Origin: Corallincola holothuriorum
Lineage (GTDB): Bacteria; Pseudomonadota; Gammaproteobacteria; Enterobacterales; Neiellaceae
Length of the DNA stretch: 64,000 nucleotides
Reading direction: 5' to 3'
NCBI RefSeq assembly: GCF_003336225.1
Contig: NZ_QPID01000001.1
Location: 124,001 to 188,000, forward strand
Below the pieces are notes generated by a model that was given only the letters and a program-made list of their open reading frames with translations, was not told the origin of the DNA and searched no databases. Below, in pieces: positions 1 to 9,617 of the stretch (positions are counted from its first letter, which is position 1; each line of letters starts with the position of its first letter). A program made the translations under genes and the position numbers.

Positions 1-2375
1 GCAACGGGATCACCATTGCGGATCTGCCCCCCTCCTATCTGAATGGAATGATGAGTAACAGTGATGTGGCGATTGATAGCCTGCGTCTGCTGATATTTGG
101 TGGCGAACCGCTGCCAGAGAATTTGCTGACGAAGCTGAAGGGCAGCCAACTGGACTGTGAGGTCTGCAATGCCTATGGGCCAACAGAGACAACGATAACC
201 GCAACGCTGTCCCAGTTTGCTATCAGCAAGTGGCACAGTGATCTTCCTGTTACCATTGGTCGGCCTTTGTTCGGACGTCTTTGTTACGTGCTGGATAGTC
301 GCCTGGCGGTGCTGCCGCTGGGCGCGGTCGGGGAGCTGTATATCGGCGGGGAGGGCGTCGCCCGCGGGTATCTGAACCGGCCGGAGCTCACCGAAGACAG
401 GTTCCTGGACAATCCGTTCGAAGATACGCCGGGAGCTAGGATGTACCGCACAGGCGATCTGGTACGCTGGCAGCCTGATGGCGAGCTTGAGTACCTAGGT
501 AGGGTCGATGAGCAAGTGAAGATCCGCGGGCACAGGATAGAACTGGGTGAAGTGGAGCATTGCCTGCAGAACGCTGCCAATGTTGCGGAAGCTGCTATCG
601 TTGTTCAGGAGCTGCCGTCTGGACAGAAGACGCTGGTGGGGTACCTTGTTGCGACGAATGCAGAACTGGAAGAGACGTTTATCCGGCGTGTTAGAAGCCA
701 GTTACGAGGGCAGCTTCCTGGCTATATGGTGCCGTCTGCACTGATTGTGCTTGAAGAATTTCCGCTGACGCCGAACGGAAAGCTTGATAAGAAAGCGCTT
801 CCCGAAGCTAATATATGTCGTGAATCCGGGAGAAGAACCCCTAACAGCGACGCAGAAAACCTGTTGCTGGTGAGCCTTAAAGAGATCCTAGAGAAGACAG
901 ACCTGACTTTTGATGATGGCTTGACCGATGTTGGTGTCCATTCAATCACTCTGCTCAGGCTGCGAGCATGCCTTAATCAGCAAGGTTATGACTTGCCGAT
1001 GGACCGTATTTATGACAATGCATCCCTAGCTGAACTTGCACAACACATTACAAAGGCGGTTAGGCCGCTGGACGCAGCGCCGCACTCCGAACAGTTGTTG
1101 CTAACGCCTAACCAGCTCGATTCATTCGCCACCAAGGATAACAACCGCGATCTGTTCATCGCATTGACCAGTTACCGGATCGATGAAGACACTTGGTCAG
1201 AAGAACGGATGCGCAATGCTATTGAGCGGGTTATTAGTGCGAATCAGGCTCTGCGCGTCAAAAGCACATGTCAGGCAGGCCAGTGGCTGCAGGAGCTGCA
1301 GGAACAGGCTGATTACAACCTGTACTACGTAGATCTGAGAGGCGTGTCTGCGATCGACCGCCAGCGTGAGTTCGAAGTACATTACGCGAGGCAACTCCGG
1401 AGTTTGCGCTTGCAACAGCCTTTGTTGTTTTCCCTACTGGTCCTGCATGTCGACGAAACCGAAATGGATCTGGTGCAGGTTATCCATCACAAAATGTGTG
1501 ACGGTTATTCGAATGATATTGTCGCTCGGCAAATTAAGCTGGCATACAGCGCCGGCCTGCTTCCTTCTAACATCATCGGAGCATCTACAAACTATGCTGC
1601 TTACTGTGAGAGTATCGGGCGATATGTCGGATCCGCGCTCTTCCAACAGCGCCAGTACGAGATAAATAGCGACAGCGTATATTTCACAAACTATGGGATT
1701 GTGTGCGATAAACCAGAGCGGCCGTTTACGGGCGGTGACGCGCATTATCGCTGTGGGCACATTAAGAACACTGATCTCGATCGAAATGATGTTGGTTACA
1801 TTGAACGCTTGCTCATGCGGGCGCTAGCCTTGTCTGTCAAGGTCACTGGAAGTGATTATGTCCAGTTAAGAAACACCATAAACGGAAGAGCGGTAGAGCT
1901 CTCCGAAGTTAACTTAGTTGATACGGTAGGGTGGTTATCACTTAATTCCCATCTAAACCTCAAGGTCAGCGCGCTAATAGGCGAAAACTGGCAGAGCCAC
2001 ATCCGCGAACAGAATGCCAAGGCGAAGCTTCACGCCCTGCCTCTGGCCATCATGAAGCACTCGGACTACTATGGCATCCGACAGGATCAAAAACCAGTTC
2101 TGCCAGAGGTAATACTCAATCTCTCCACGTTTTCCTCAGAGACAAGTAATGAAGTGATGGATACTTCGTTTGATATGAGTGCAGCCGCCGAAAAATGTTA
2201 CAGCGACGAAGTCGAAAAAGACTTCAAGCTTATTTTCAACGTTGGTTACTTCGAAGCAACCGGCGAGCTGAATTACGGTATTGAATACAGCTCTGCGCAA
2301 TACTGCGAAACCAGTATCGAATGGATCTTAGCGACGTTTGAGAGCTATCTGAGTAAAGAAGTGACTGAAGCCTGA
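1..2375 (+). CDS. Non-ribosomal peptide synthetase, C-terminal part (A-PCP-C/E), 5' truncated by window
   Basis: The reading frame is open from base 3, so the gene starts before the window. What is visible: the second half of an adenylation domain (NAYGPTET, GELYIGGEGVARGYL, YRTGDLVRW, GRVDEQVKIRGHRIELGE, NGKLDKKALP), then a carrier domain with the phosphopantetheine serine in DVGVHSITLL, then about 430 residues of condensation superfamily with an intact HHKMCDG active site. The stretch TVGWLSLNSHLNL and the closing segment look more like an epimerization domain than a standard condensation domain. There is no thioesterase at the C terminus. The carrier site has His-Ser where Gly/Asp-His-Ser is usual. 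It would activate one amino acid and pass it on to a partner. The product is unknown because the specificity pocket lies mostly upstream. Confidence 0.9.
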   Translation, partial: NGITIADLPPSYLNGMMSNSDVAIDSLRLLIFGGEPLPENLLTKLKGSQLDCEVCNAYGPTETTITATLSQFAISKWHSDLPVTIGRPLFGRLCYVLDSRLAVLPLGAVGELYIGGEGVARGYLNRPELTEDRFLDNPFEDTPGARMYRTGDLVRWQPDGELEYLGRVDEQVKIRGHRIELGEVEHCLQNAANVAEAAIVVQELPSGQKTLVGYLVATNAELEETFIRRVRSQLRGQLPGYMVPSALIVLEEFPLTPNGKLDKKALPEANICRESGRRTPNSDAENLLLVSLKEILEKTDLTFDDGLTDVGVHSITLLRLRACLNQQGYDLPMDRIYDNASLAELAQHITKAVRPLDAAPHSEQLLLTPNQLDSFATKDNNRDLFIALTSYRIDEDTWSEERMRNAIERVISANQALRVKSTCQAGQWLQELQEQADYNLYYVDLRGVSAIDRQREFEVHYARQLRSLRLQQPLLFSLLVLHVDETEMDLVQVIHHKMCDGYSNDIVARQIKLAYSAGLLPSNIIGASTNYAAYCESIGRYVGSALFQQRQYEINSDSVYFTNYGIVCDKPERPFTGGDAHYRCGHIKNTDLDRNDVGYIERLLMRALALSVKVTGSDYVQLRNTINGRAVELSEVNLVDTVGWLSLNSHLNLKVSALIGENWQSHIREQNAKAKLHALPLAIMKHSDYYGIRQDQKPVLPEVILNLSTFSSETSNEVMDTSFDMSAAAEKCYSDEVEKDFKLIFNVGYFEATGELNYGIEYSSAQYCETSIEWILATFESYLSKEVTEA

Positions 2376-2442
2376 ACACATATAGTTCCAAGCAGGCTGC
2401 GAGAACAGCCTTCTATTACGGAATTCAAGAATATTGGAGAAT

Positions 2443-4287
2443 ATGATTGTGAACTATCCATTTGCCTTTCACTGTCAAAGTCAGATAGTAAAACAGAAAG
2501 ATGGTTTTGAGGTTTTGCTGTACACAAGCAAAAAGGATGAGGTGAAAGTTGCATGGCTCGCATACTCTCATGACAACGAAGAATATCTGGTCCCGCTCGA
2601 ATCGCAAGACGATTCCATGCAGCTTTCTTGGCGAGGTTGGAAAGGCACTGTTCCATACAGTCAGGACAGCGATTTGACCTTGTATTATTTCCAGCTAAAT
2701 ATGCCTGACAATCGCTATTGTGTTTCTGGTTACGGCACGACCGTTGCCGTTCCGTCAAGAACACATTGGTTCAGATTAAACAAGCGCTTCTCTCCGCCTG
2801 AGTGGCCAAAGCAGCAGGTCTTCTATCAGATTTTTCCAGAGCGATTTTGTAACGGAAATGAGGCGATAACTCCTTCACCGGATACCTACCCCTATCATGT
2901 GACCGACGAAGCAGTAACAAACAGATCTTGGGGGGAGGCGGTGCCGGAAGGCACCAACGTATACTATGGTGGAGACTTGATAGGAATAAGAAAGAAGCTG
3001 GATTACCTTATTGACCTTGGTGTAACTGCCATTTATCTGAATCCAATTTTCTCCTCGCCAAGTAATCACAAATACGATGGTGTAGATTATTTTAGTGTTG
3101 ATCCTGCTTTCGGTGGGGACAAGGCGCTAATTAGTTTAATAAAAGATTTAAAGAAAAATAATATTAAAATACTACTGGACGCAGTGCTAAATCATACATC
3201 GGATCAGCACCCATGGTTTGACCGGTATGGCCAAAACGGCGCGTGTCATAACGCACAATCAGAGTGGCGGGACTTTTATACGTTTGACGAGTCTGGTAAG
3301 GAAGTTTGCTGGAATGGTTGTCCTACTCTAGTGAAGCTTAACCATGCATCAATGGGGGTACAGAACCAGATATATGCGGGGCAGGACTCAGTTTTGAGAT
3401 ATTGGCTCAAGGCGCCGTTTAATATAGATGGTTGGCGGCTGGATGCTATCCATATGCTCGGGGAAGGAGCTTCAGCACAAAATAATCATACCTATCTCAA
3501 GTCATTCAGGCGGGCAATTAAAGACACGAAAAGCGATGCATACGTGCTGGGCGAACACACTCGGGAGGCAACCGATTGGCTTCAGGGAAATGAGGAAGAC
3601 GGTGCCATTAATTACTATGGGTTCACCAATCCTGTTGTAGAGTTTTTCTCCGGCAGAGAGGATCTTGATGAAAAATACCGGGTTCAGTTCGGTGCGGATT
3701 ACTTCTCCGCTATTTTGCGCCAGCGACGTGGAATGATCCCTTTCCAAAACCAACTGAATATGGTGAATCAGATAGAGGCACATGATGCTCCGCGCCTGTT
3801 GTCAATGCTCGAAGGTGATGTCAAAAAAGCTATGTCTGCCGCAACGTTACAATTTACATATATAGGAATCCCCTGTATTTACTACGGCAGCGAAGTTGGA
3901 CTCGAAGGGGGATATGATCCTGATTGCAGGCGGTGTTTCCCCTGGGAACCGAAGAATTGGGTTCACTCCTTGCTGACTCATTACAAGGCCCTTGTACAAT
4001 TAAGAAAAGAGCATGAAGCACTGCAGTCTGGCGATTTTATTGAACTCTTTACTAGTGAAGACGTGTTCGTGTTCGCACGCTGGTTGCCGACTGCACACAT
4101 CATTGTTGGGGTAACGAGAGGAAGCACTGAAGTTGTTTCTGTTGATGTCGATCGATTGGGCTCTTCTGCGTCGAGTTATGTATGCCTATTGGGTGGAGAT
4201 GAGTACTGCGCTGACGAGAATAAACTAACTCTCAGAGTTCCCGAAGGGCGGGGCGTAATTTTAGCTGGTAACCTCTCGAAAAGATGA
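2443..4287 (+). CDS. malZ: Maltodextrin glucosidase, MalZ-like GH13 amylase
   Basis: Cytoplasmic GH13 hydrolase of about 614 residues with no signal peptide; it should release glucose from short maltodextrins. The four GH13 signatures are visible: DAVLNH, GWRLDAIHM (nucleophile Asp), VLGEHT (acid Glu) and EAHDAPR. VFYQIFPERF and ACHN..S.WRDFYTF are typical of MalZ and related neopullulanases, and the length is close to E. coli MalZ (about 605). An N-terminal beta domain precedes the barrel. The start is uncertain: ATG at 2443 has GGAG only 3 nt upstream, GTG at 2449 has better spacing, and a TTG at 2434 is in frame. It lies 67 nt after the NRPS gene; its substrates would be imported by the malEFGK system 4 kb downstream. 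Confidence 0.85.
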   Translation: MIVNYPFAFHCQSQIVKQKDGFEVLLYTSKKDEVKVAWLAYSHDNEEYLVPLESQDDSMQLSWRGWKGTVPYSQDSDLTLYYFQLNMPDNRYCVSGYGTTVAVPSRTHWFRLNKRFSPPEWPKQQVFYQIFPERFCNGNEAITPSPDTYPYHVTDEAVTNRSWGEAVPEGTNVYYGGDLIGIRKKLDYLIDLGVTAIYLNPIFSSPSNHKYDGVDYFSVDPAFGGDKALISLIKDLKKNNIKILLDAVLNHTSDQHPWFDRYGQNGACHNAQSEWRDFYTFDESGKEVCWNGCPTLVKLNHASMGVQNQIYAGQDSVLRYWLKAPFNIDGWRLDAIHMLGEGASAQNNHTYLKSFRRAIKDTKSDAYVLGEHTREATDWLQGNEEDGAINYYGFTNPVVEFFSGREDLDEKYRVQFGADYFSAILRQRRGMIPFQNQLNMVNQIEAHDAPRLLSMLEGDVKKAMSAATLQFTYIGIPCIYYGSEVGLEGGYDPDCRRCFPWEPKNWVHSLLTHYKALVQLRKEHEALQSGDFIELFTSEDVFVFARWLPTAHIIVGVTRGSTEVVSVDVDRLGSSASSYVCLLGGDEYCADENKLTLRVPEGRGVILAGNLSKR

Positions 4288-4525
4288 GCAATAAGCCCGG
4301 TTAACTTTTTCATTGTGCGTCCATCAATTCATCCGGAAAGTAATTATGTCGTTAACACTAATGTAAATTCAACGGTAAAACGTCGAGGCACGTTTCCTCC
4401 TTAGGACGTTCAATTGTAATGCAAATGAGTGTCTAGAGAACGCTGGTCGATTCACAGACCCTAGATGCTAAGCTGAAAGTGATTTACAGTAGTTTTATGG
4501 TGAGGTTTGGCCGTTCTGAAAGGCA

Positions 4526-4558
4526 AAAAGCCCGTAACTCATAGAGCTACGGGCTTTT
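4526..4558. terminator. Bidirectional hairpin terminator
   Basis: An 11-bp perfect stem (AAAAGCCCGTA / TACGGGCTTTT) is flanked by A and T runs. It sits just behind the 3' end of the minus-strand tRNA-Pro and probably ends that transcript. The 238 bases between malZ and this hairpin (4288-4525) hold nothing else I recognise. Confidence 0.85.
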
Positions 4559-4562
4559 CTAT

Positions 4563-4639
4563 TGGTCGGCGTGAGAGGATTTGAACCTCCGACCCCTGAC
4601 ACCCCATGACAGTGCGCTACCAAGCTGCGCTACACGCCG
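4563..4639 (-). tRNA. tRNA-Pro (anticodon GGG)
   Basis: The 77-nt minus-strand sequence starts CGGCGTG and ends CACGCCGACCA with encoded CCA. The D-arm (AGCGCAGCTTGGTAGCGC), T-arm (GGAGGTTCAAATCCTC) and anticodon loop ATGGGGT (GGG) closely match E. coli proL, including the unusual mismatch in the anticodon stem. Confidence 0.95.
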
Positions 4640-4746
4640 TCAACTACTTGTTTTACTTCAGAGGTGCGGCGCTTATGATAACGATCCGTAACCGGAATGC
4701 AATATGTCATTTGGCTTTCAGGTTTGTTTGGATGATTTATCGCCGT

Positions 4747-6618
4747 TTACTGACTGTTGCCGTAAAAACGGCGTAGCTCTTCAAGCACTTCGCGCATGGG
4801 CGTAACGCGGAGCCTGGCTTCTCTATCACGCTTATTCTGTCTCGTGTAGATCTTATATTGACCACTCATTTTTAACTCGGTCAGTCGATCGGTCTCGAGA
4901 ATGGCAAAATATTTGTCATTACCTAAAAATAGCCAAGGGTGGACACCATCGCTAACCAGTGCAATGCCGCTTGTTAATGCTTTGGTATCTATATTGGAAC
5001 CATATAACTGTTTAATTAACTGCGCACTCAAATCGTAGTGTGAAGTCAACTTGGTGATTTCGCTGGCACCTACATCTGGCGCTACGTATATCAGTGGTAC
5101 TTGGGTCTGGTAGCTTGAGTAGTTGCTGTTGTAGCCCCAATGATTACTGTTCTTGTCGCTCAACTGCATGCCATGATCTGAGGTGACAATGACGAGAGTG
5201 TGTTCAAGTGACGCATCTTTTGTTAGCGGAGCCAGTACCTGAGGGATCAAAGAGTCAACGTAGTGAAGCGAGTTTTTGTAGCGATTACTTAACTGCACTT
5301 GGTCGAGTAAGTCTGTATCACTAAACAGGTGTACCCCTTCAAAATCGGGCTGAAAAGGCGAGTTGTAGCTTGTTGGTGTGGCGAAGTTGCTTGGTGATGA
5401 AAAACCCACAACGGCAAAGTAGGGCGTTTGCATATCACGTGATTTTACCCATTTTCGCCAGTTTCTTACGATATTCGTATCATTGGCTGCATTGCCAAGC
5501 GCTGGATCCCCACCCTGAACAATATCGAACTTACTAAAGGCGGTATCACTGAGTGTTTCCCCAAGCTTTCTGCTACTGGTGAATGCAACTTGTTGATAAT
5601 TTGCGCTTTCAAACGCACTACTGATCACTGGTGGTGTATGTGTGCGTTTGATGTTGTCCATATAAGTGGCGGGAATGCCGTACAAAAGGCTGAAAAGTCC
5701 TTCTTGCGGGTTATTTCCCCCACTAAAGTGGTTTTTGTAGTTTAACCCTGACTGCGCAAGTTGATGAAGGTTTGGTGTTGCTTCTTCATTCAGCATGTCA
5801 GAACGCCATGATTCTATGACGATCAAAAGTACATTCGGTCGCGATTGTGGTGCTTGCAACGGTAGCTTGGACTTTCCGTACTCAAGTGTTTTATTGCTTA
5901 GCGTTTGTTCTCGAAACTCTTTGGCGTATTTGTCTACATCTACCCAACCATGTTCCCGGAGAAAAGTTTTCGCTGTTGCAGGGTATGAAAGTGGGAAGTA
6001 ATGCTGCTGACTGGTTATCGGCGTATAAAACAGTGCGTCTGCCCAAACGTGAATGAAATGACTTAGAAAAAAACTGACTGTTAATGCTGCCGCAGTCGTT
6101 CTTGCCCACTTCCGCGTGGTACTCCTGGTTGGGCGTCTCCACAACCACATACCGATAATGAGCTCTACAATAAATAGGCCAGAAAATAGCGCGCCGGCCT
6201 GCCATAGTTCGAGGTCAAGTAGACCACCTTCAGGCGACAGCGCCAGTTCAAATGCAAATAGATTGAGATGCAATCGATAGGCGTTAAAGAATAACAGATC
6301 TGCGATCAGTAAACTGACACCGATCGAAGCCAATACCGCCGAGGCTATCTGCATTATCAGTGGTTTGGTCAATATAAACGCGAGTGGGAAAAGCAGCACA
6401 AGAAAAATGATAAAAGTGATAAAAGAGAAGTGCCCGGCCCAATAGATGACGAGAAATAGCTGCGCAAGTATTGTGTCAGGTATGCCAGCGACAAAAACGA
6501 ACCCTAACGCGACAGCCATTGCAATCAAAGCATTGGCAAAGGTAAACCAGTGTCCCCAGCTCACTAGCCGGGAAACTTTATCTCTATAATCCAGTTCGCT
6601 GAATGTCATTTTTGTCAT
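4747..6618 (-). CDS. yejM: YejM/LapC (PbgA)-type inner-membrane protein, DUF3413 plus sulfatase-like domain
   Basis: 623 residues. The N terminus (RDKVSRLVSWGHWF) matches the DUF3413 family, followed by about five membrane segments up to residue 190. A periplasmic alkaline-phosphatase/sulfatase-like domain follows (NVLLIVIESWRSDM near 265, VTSDHGMQ near 485). In enterobacteria this protein senses LPS at the inner membrane and controls LpxC turnover through LapB. It is 30 nt downstream of yejL on the same strand, the conserved yej arrangement, with yejK divergent. I infer the same LPS-related role here. A TMD-containing phosphoethanolamine transferase is the alternative, but the DUF3413 N terminus argues against that. 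Confidence 0.9.
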   Translation of the reverse strand: MTKMTFSELDYRDKVSRLVSWGHWFTFANALIAMAVALGFVFVAGIPDTILAQLFLVIYWAGHFSFITFIIFLVLLFPLAFILTKPLIMQIASAVLASIGVSLLIADLLFFNAYRLHLNLFAFELALSPEGGLLDLELWQAGALFSGLFIVELIIGMWLWRRPTRSTTRKWARTTAAALTVSFFLSHFIHVWADALFYTPITSQQHYFPLSYPATAKTFLREHGWVDVDKYAKEFREQTLSNKTLEYGKSKLPLQAPQSRPNVLLIVIESWRSDMLNEEATPNLHQLAQSGLNYKNHFSGGNNPQEGLFSLLYGIPATYMDNIKRTHTPPVISSAFESANYQQVAFTSSRKLGETLSDTAFSKFDIVQGGDPALGNAANDTNIVRNWRKWVKSRDMQTPYFAVVGFSSPSNFATPTSYNSPFQPDFEGVHLFSDTDLLDQVQLSNRYKNSLHYVDSLIPQVLAPLTKDASLEHTLVIVTSDHGMQLSDKNSNHWGYNSNYSSYQTQVPLIYVAPDVGASEITKLTSHYDLSAQLIKQLYGSNIDTKALTSGIALVSDGVHPWLFLGNDKYFAILETDRLTELKMSGQYKIYTRQNKRDREARLRVTPMREVLEELRRFYGNSQ

Positions 6619-6648
6619 ATGTCCGTTGACACTTCTAACCCTGTCAGT

Positions 6649-6858
6649 TTACGAGGCGGACTGTTTTAGTGCTTTCACAAAGCTTTCAAGTACAGCCATG
6701 CGTTGCTCACTCGGCACCTGATTTAGTACATGACTGGTTGCATTGCCTAGTGTCATCAAGCTGAAATCAATAGTTGCAGATTGATCTTGCAGAACAGAAA
6801 GAACGTCATTTAGTGCTTTTTCTATTTGGGCGTTACTATATTTTGAAACCTGAGGCAT
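6649..6858 (-). CDS. yejL: YejL family protein (DUF1414)
   Basis: A 69-residue soluble protein of unknown function. It opens MPQVSKYSNAQIEKAL and has SLMTLGNATSHVLN in the middle, as in E. coli YejL (75 aa). It is the first gene of the minus-strand pair with yejM and faces yejK across 76 nt, the usual gammaproteobacterial order. No catalytic motif is visible. Confidence 0.9.
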   Translation of the reverse strand: MPQVSKYSNAQIEKALNDVLSVLQDQSATIDFSLMTLGNATSHVLNQVPSEQRMAVLESFVKALKQSAS

Positions 6859-6934
6859 CGGGATTTACCTACACAGCGACATGCTAAAAAGCATATCATA
6901 GTTAAGTTATTGAAACGAATATGGCCAACTCACC

Positions 6935-7945
6935 ATGTCTTTAGAAATTATTAACGCTGACGTTCATGCTATCGGCTTGGACGCAACAACAAACGGTTTA
7001 CGGATTAAGAATCAAAATGGGTTGCCTCTAGGCGATCATGCTTTGCATGACTTAATCGATAATTGCCACAGCACATATAATGCAAAACCAGCCAAGGGGT
7101 ATGCGCAATTTACTACGCCTGAGGAGCAGCTTGAAAGTTCATTTTCTGAAATGTTGGCCGTGTATCTTAAACAAGATACAGATTTTAATGTCTTTTCCTC
7201 GCAGTGTGCGAAGCGACTGATTGGCGCGATGGGCGAGAATGAACATGTCGAAGAAGGCTTATTGATCCTTTGCCATTATCGGTTTGTAGGTCGTGAATTT
7301 TTGTTGTTTATGTTCAGTAGCCAAACGGTGGCTTTGGCGTTTGACCAAGATCTGACATTGCATCAGTCCACCTACTTAGATTTAGCAAAACTGCAGCTGG
7401 CAGCGCGCCTTGATATTGATGCAATGCGAGAAGAACAACCGATGCCGTTGTCGTTTATCAGAGGCCGTGTCGGTAGAAAAGTGTCAGACTTCTTTCTGCA
7501 ATTTCTCAATGCCGAAGAGTTCAAAGAAGCAAAAAAACAAAATGAACAGCTTGTTGAAGCGGTGGAGACATATTGTAGCGTCGCTCAGCTAAACGCTGAG
7601 GAGAAACAACAGGTTCGCCTGGAGACCAGTAAATATAGTAAAGAGCAGCAACAAATAGGTGAACGCCTAAATATTGCTCAGCTTTCCGAAGTGGTCGGCT
7701 CAGTGAGCGGCGATAGTCATGGTTTACTTAATCAGATTGCCGATGAGTTGCCGGAGGAGTTGCCTCCTGTGTCGTCGGTAATGAATAAAGTGACTCGGTA
7801 TAGTGGACAGGGTAGAGGCGTAAGCTTGGGCTTCGATAGGGGTCTTTTAGGTGACACGGTTCTCTTTGATCCGGTAAACGAATCACTGACAATTACAAAG
7901 CTGCCACCTAACTTGCTTGATCAACTCAAGCGTTCGATAGGCTAG
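6935..7945 (+). CDS. yejK: Nucleoid-associated protein YejK (NdpA family)
   Basis: 336 residues, the family length. Diagnostic stretches are LILCHYRFVGREFLL, FIRGRVGRKVSDFF and the C-terminal LPPNLLDQLKR. The family binds the nucleoid; the molecular role is poorly known. It is transcribed away from yejL/yejM, the conserved divergent layout. ATG start, with no strong Shine-Dalgarno sequence visible. Confidence 0.93.
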   Translation: MSLEIINADVHAIGLDATTNGLRIKNQNGLPLGDHALHDLIDNCHSTYNAKPAKGYAQFTTPEEQLESSFSEMLAVYLKQDTDFNVFSSQCAKRLIGAMGENEHVEEGLLILCHYRFVGREFLLFMFSSQTVALAFDQDLTLHQSTYLDLAKLQLAARLDIDAMREEQPMPLSFIRGRVGRKVSDFFLQFLNAEEFKEAKKQNEQLVEAVETYCSVAQLNAEEKQQVRLETSKYSKEQQQIGERLNIAQLSEVVGSVSGDSHGLLNQIADELPEELPPVSSVMNKVTRYSGQGRGVSLGFDRGLLGDTVLFDPVNESLTITKLPPNLLDQLKRSIG

Positions 7946-8356
7946 CGATAAGTTGATGGGTGTAACCTTGATAAGGGCGCTGATAGAGACTAACTTTCTC
8001 AAGTAGCTGCTGATTGAAAGGTTTCTTGTAAAAAAATTCCATGATATAAACATCAGCCCCGTTTTTACATGTGTGCAACCTTTTGTGCAGACAGGTTTTC
8101 TCTGCACACAGAATAAAAGCGGAATTGGTGACAATGGTGTTGTTTTACGACTTTTTCCAAGCGTAGGCTGAAAACTAAACAAAATGAAGGTGTTTATGGC
8201 GGTTAGGCTGCGAATACCTTGTAGTATAGTTTCAAAAGTTTGAGGCATGTCATGTGCGGTAGCCAATAGCATGTTCTAGAATGGCTTGCGACTGGGGGAA
8301 CCCATTATCCAAACTGAGCTTTGCTCGCTAACAAAAAAAACACAAAGGAAAGGCTA
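7946..8356. other. Intergenic region upstream of malE (no gene found)
   Basis: These 411 bases must contain the malE promoter. I looked for MalT boxes (GGGGATGAGG type) and LacI-type palindromes on both strands and saw none that convinces me. The minus-strand open frame across part of it lacks a ribosome binding site and has no recognisable protein. Confidence 0.5.
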
Positions 8357-9547
8357 ATGAAAAAAACAATCCTTGCCTCAGCTGTTGCAGCAGTGACATT
8401 AGGGATGTCCGCAACCGCAAACGCCGCTATTGAAGAAGGTCAATTGACCATCTGGATCAATGGTGACAAAGGCTATAATGGACTGGCTGAAGTCGGTAAG
8501 AAATTCGAAGCTGATACTGGTGTAAAAGTTACTGTTGCTCACCCTGATGACGCCCCTGGTAAGTTCCAGCAGGCAGCATCAACTGGTAGCGGCCCTGACA
8601 TCTTCTTCTGGGCACATGACCGTTTTGGTGATTGGGCATCTGCAGGTCTACTGACTGAGCTGAAGCCTAACGATAAGCTGAAAGGTGCTATCGAAGATTT
8701 CACTTGGGACGCGGTAACCATCGACGGTAAAATCTACGGCTACCCTGTAGCTGTTGAAGCTGTTGGCCTGATCTACAACAAAGACTTGGTTGCTGAGCCT
8801 CCGAAGACTTTCGAAGAGATCCCTGCTTTGGATAAGAAGCTGCAAGAAGGTTCTGACGGTAAAGTCAAAGCTATCTTGTGGGATTACAACAATACCTATT
8901 TCTCTTGGCCTCTGATCGCTGCTAACGGCGGTTATGTGTTCAAGTACGAAAACGGTTCTTACGACATCAAAGATACCGGTGTTAATGTTCCAGGTGCCAA
9001 AGCTGGCGTTAACATGATCAAAGACTTCATTGATCAGGGCATCATGCCTAAAGGCGCAGACTACGGTGTAATGGACGCTGCGTTTAACAAGGGCGAGATC
9101 GCTATGATGATCAACGGTCCTTGGGCATGGAGCAACATCCAGAAGAGTGGCATCAACTACGGTGTGACTTACATTCCAAGCATTAACGGTTCTGCTGCTA
9201 AGCCTTTCGTAGGTGTATTGGCAGGTGCGGTTAACGCTGCAAGTCCAAACAAAGATTTGGCAGTGGAGTTCCTCGAGAACTACCTGCTAACTGTCGATGG
9301 TTTGAAGCAAGTTAATGACGATGTACCTTTAGGCGCAGTAGCGTATAAAGAGTTCATGAAGCAGTTGGCTAAAGATCCGAACATCGCTGCAACATTCGCT
9401 AACGCACAGGCTGGTGAGCCTATGCCGAATGTCGCTGCAATGGGCAAATTCTGGTCAGCAATGGCAACTGCTCTGTCTAACGTGACTTCTGGCCGTCAGA
9501 CTGTTGACAAGGCCCTTGACGGCGCTGCTAAGCGTATCGTTAAGTAA
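8357..9547 (+). CDS. malE: Maltose/maltodextrin-binding periplasmic protein
   Basis: 396 residues, exactly the E. coli MalE length. ATG at 8357 follows AAGGAAAGG. A signal peptide ([16 protein letters not shown]... ending ATANA) is cut before [10 protein letters not shown]. The mature protein opens [21 protein letters not shown], which is nearly the MalE signature. It binds maltose and maltodextrins in the periplasm and delivers them to MalFGK2. It is first gene of the operon. An upstream in-frame TTG was discarded because it has no ribosome binding site and would precede the signal peptide. Confidence 0.97.
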   Translation: MKKTILASAVAAVTLGMSATANAAIEEGQLTIWINGDKGYNGLAEVGKKFEADTGVKVTVAHPDDAPGKFQQAASTGSGPDIFFWAHDRFGDWASAGLLTELKPNDKLKGAIEDFTWDAVTIDGKIYGYPVAVEAVGLIYNKDLVAEPPKTFEEIPALDKKLQEGSDGKVKAILWDYNNTYFSWPLIAANGGYVFKYENGSYDIKDTGVNVPGAKAGVNMIKDFIDQGIMPKGADYGVMDAAFNKGEIAMMINGPWAWSNIQKSGINYGVTYIPSINGSAAKPFVGVLAGAVNAASPNKDLAVEFLENYLLTVDGLKQVNDDVPLGAVAYKEFMKQLAKDPNIAATFANAQAGEPMPNVAAMGKFWSAMATALSNVTSGRQTVDKALDGAAKRIVK

Positions 9548-9564
9548 AATAACTCACCAAGAAT

Positions 9565-9588
9565 AAGGAAGGGGATTACCCCTTCCTT
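9565..9588 (+). terminator. malE-malF intercistronic hairpin
   Basis: A perfect 10-bp inverted repeat (AAGGAAGGGG / CCCCTTCCTT, loop ATTA) begins 17 nt after the malE stop and is followed by a short T-containing stretch. It probably protects the malE message from 3' decay or partly stops transcription, so that the binding protein is made in excess over the membrane subunits. Confidence 0.7.
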
Positions 9589-9617
9589 TGTTCTACCCAT
9601 CAGGAAAGGTTGTGCAA

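Noticed and set aside
7883-8272. 129-codon minus-strand frame upstream of malE
   Set aside because: Overlaps the end of yejK, lacks a ribosome binding site and resembles no protein.
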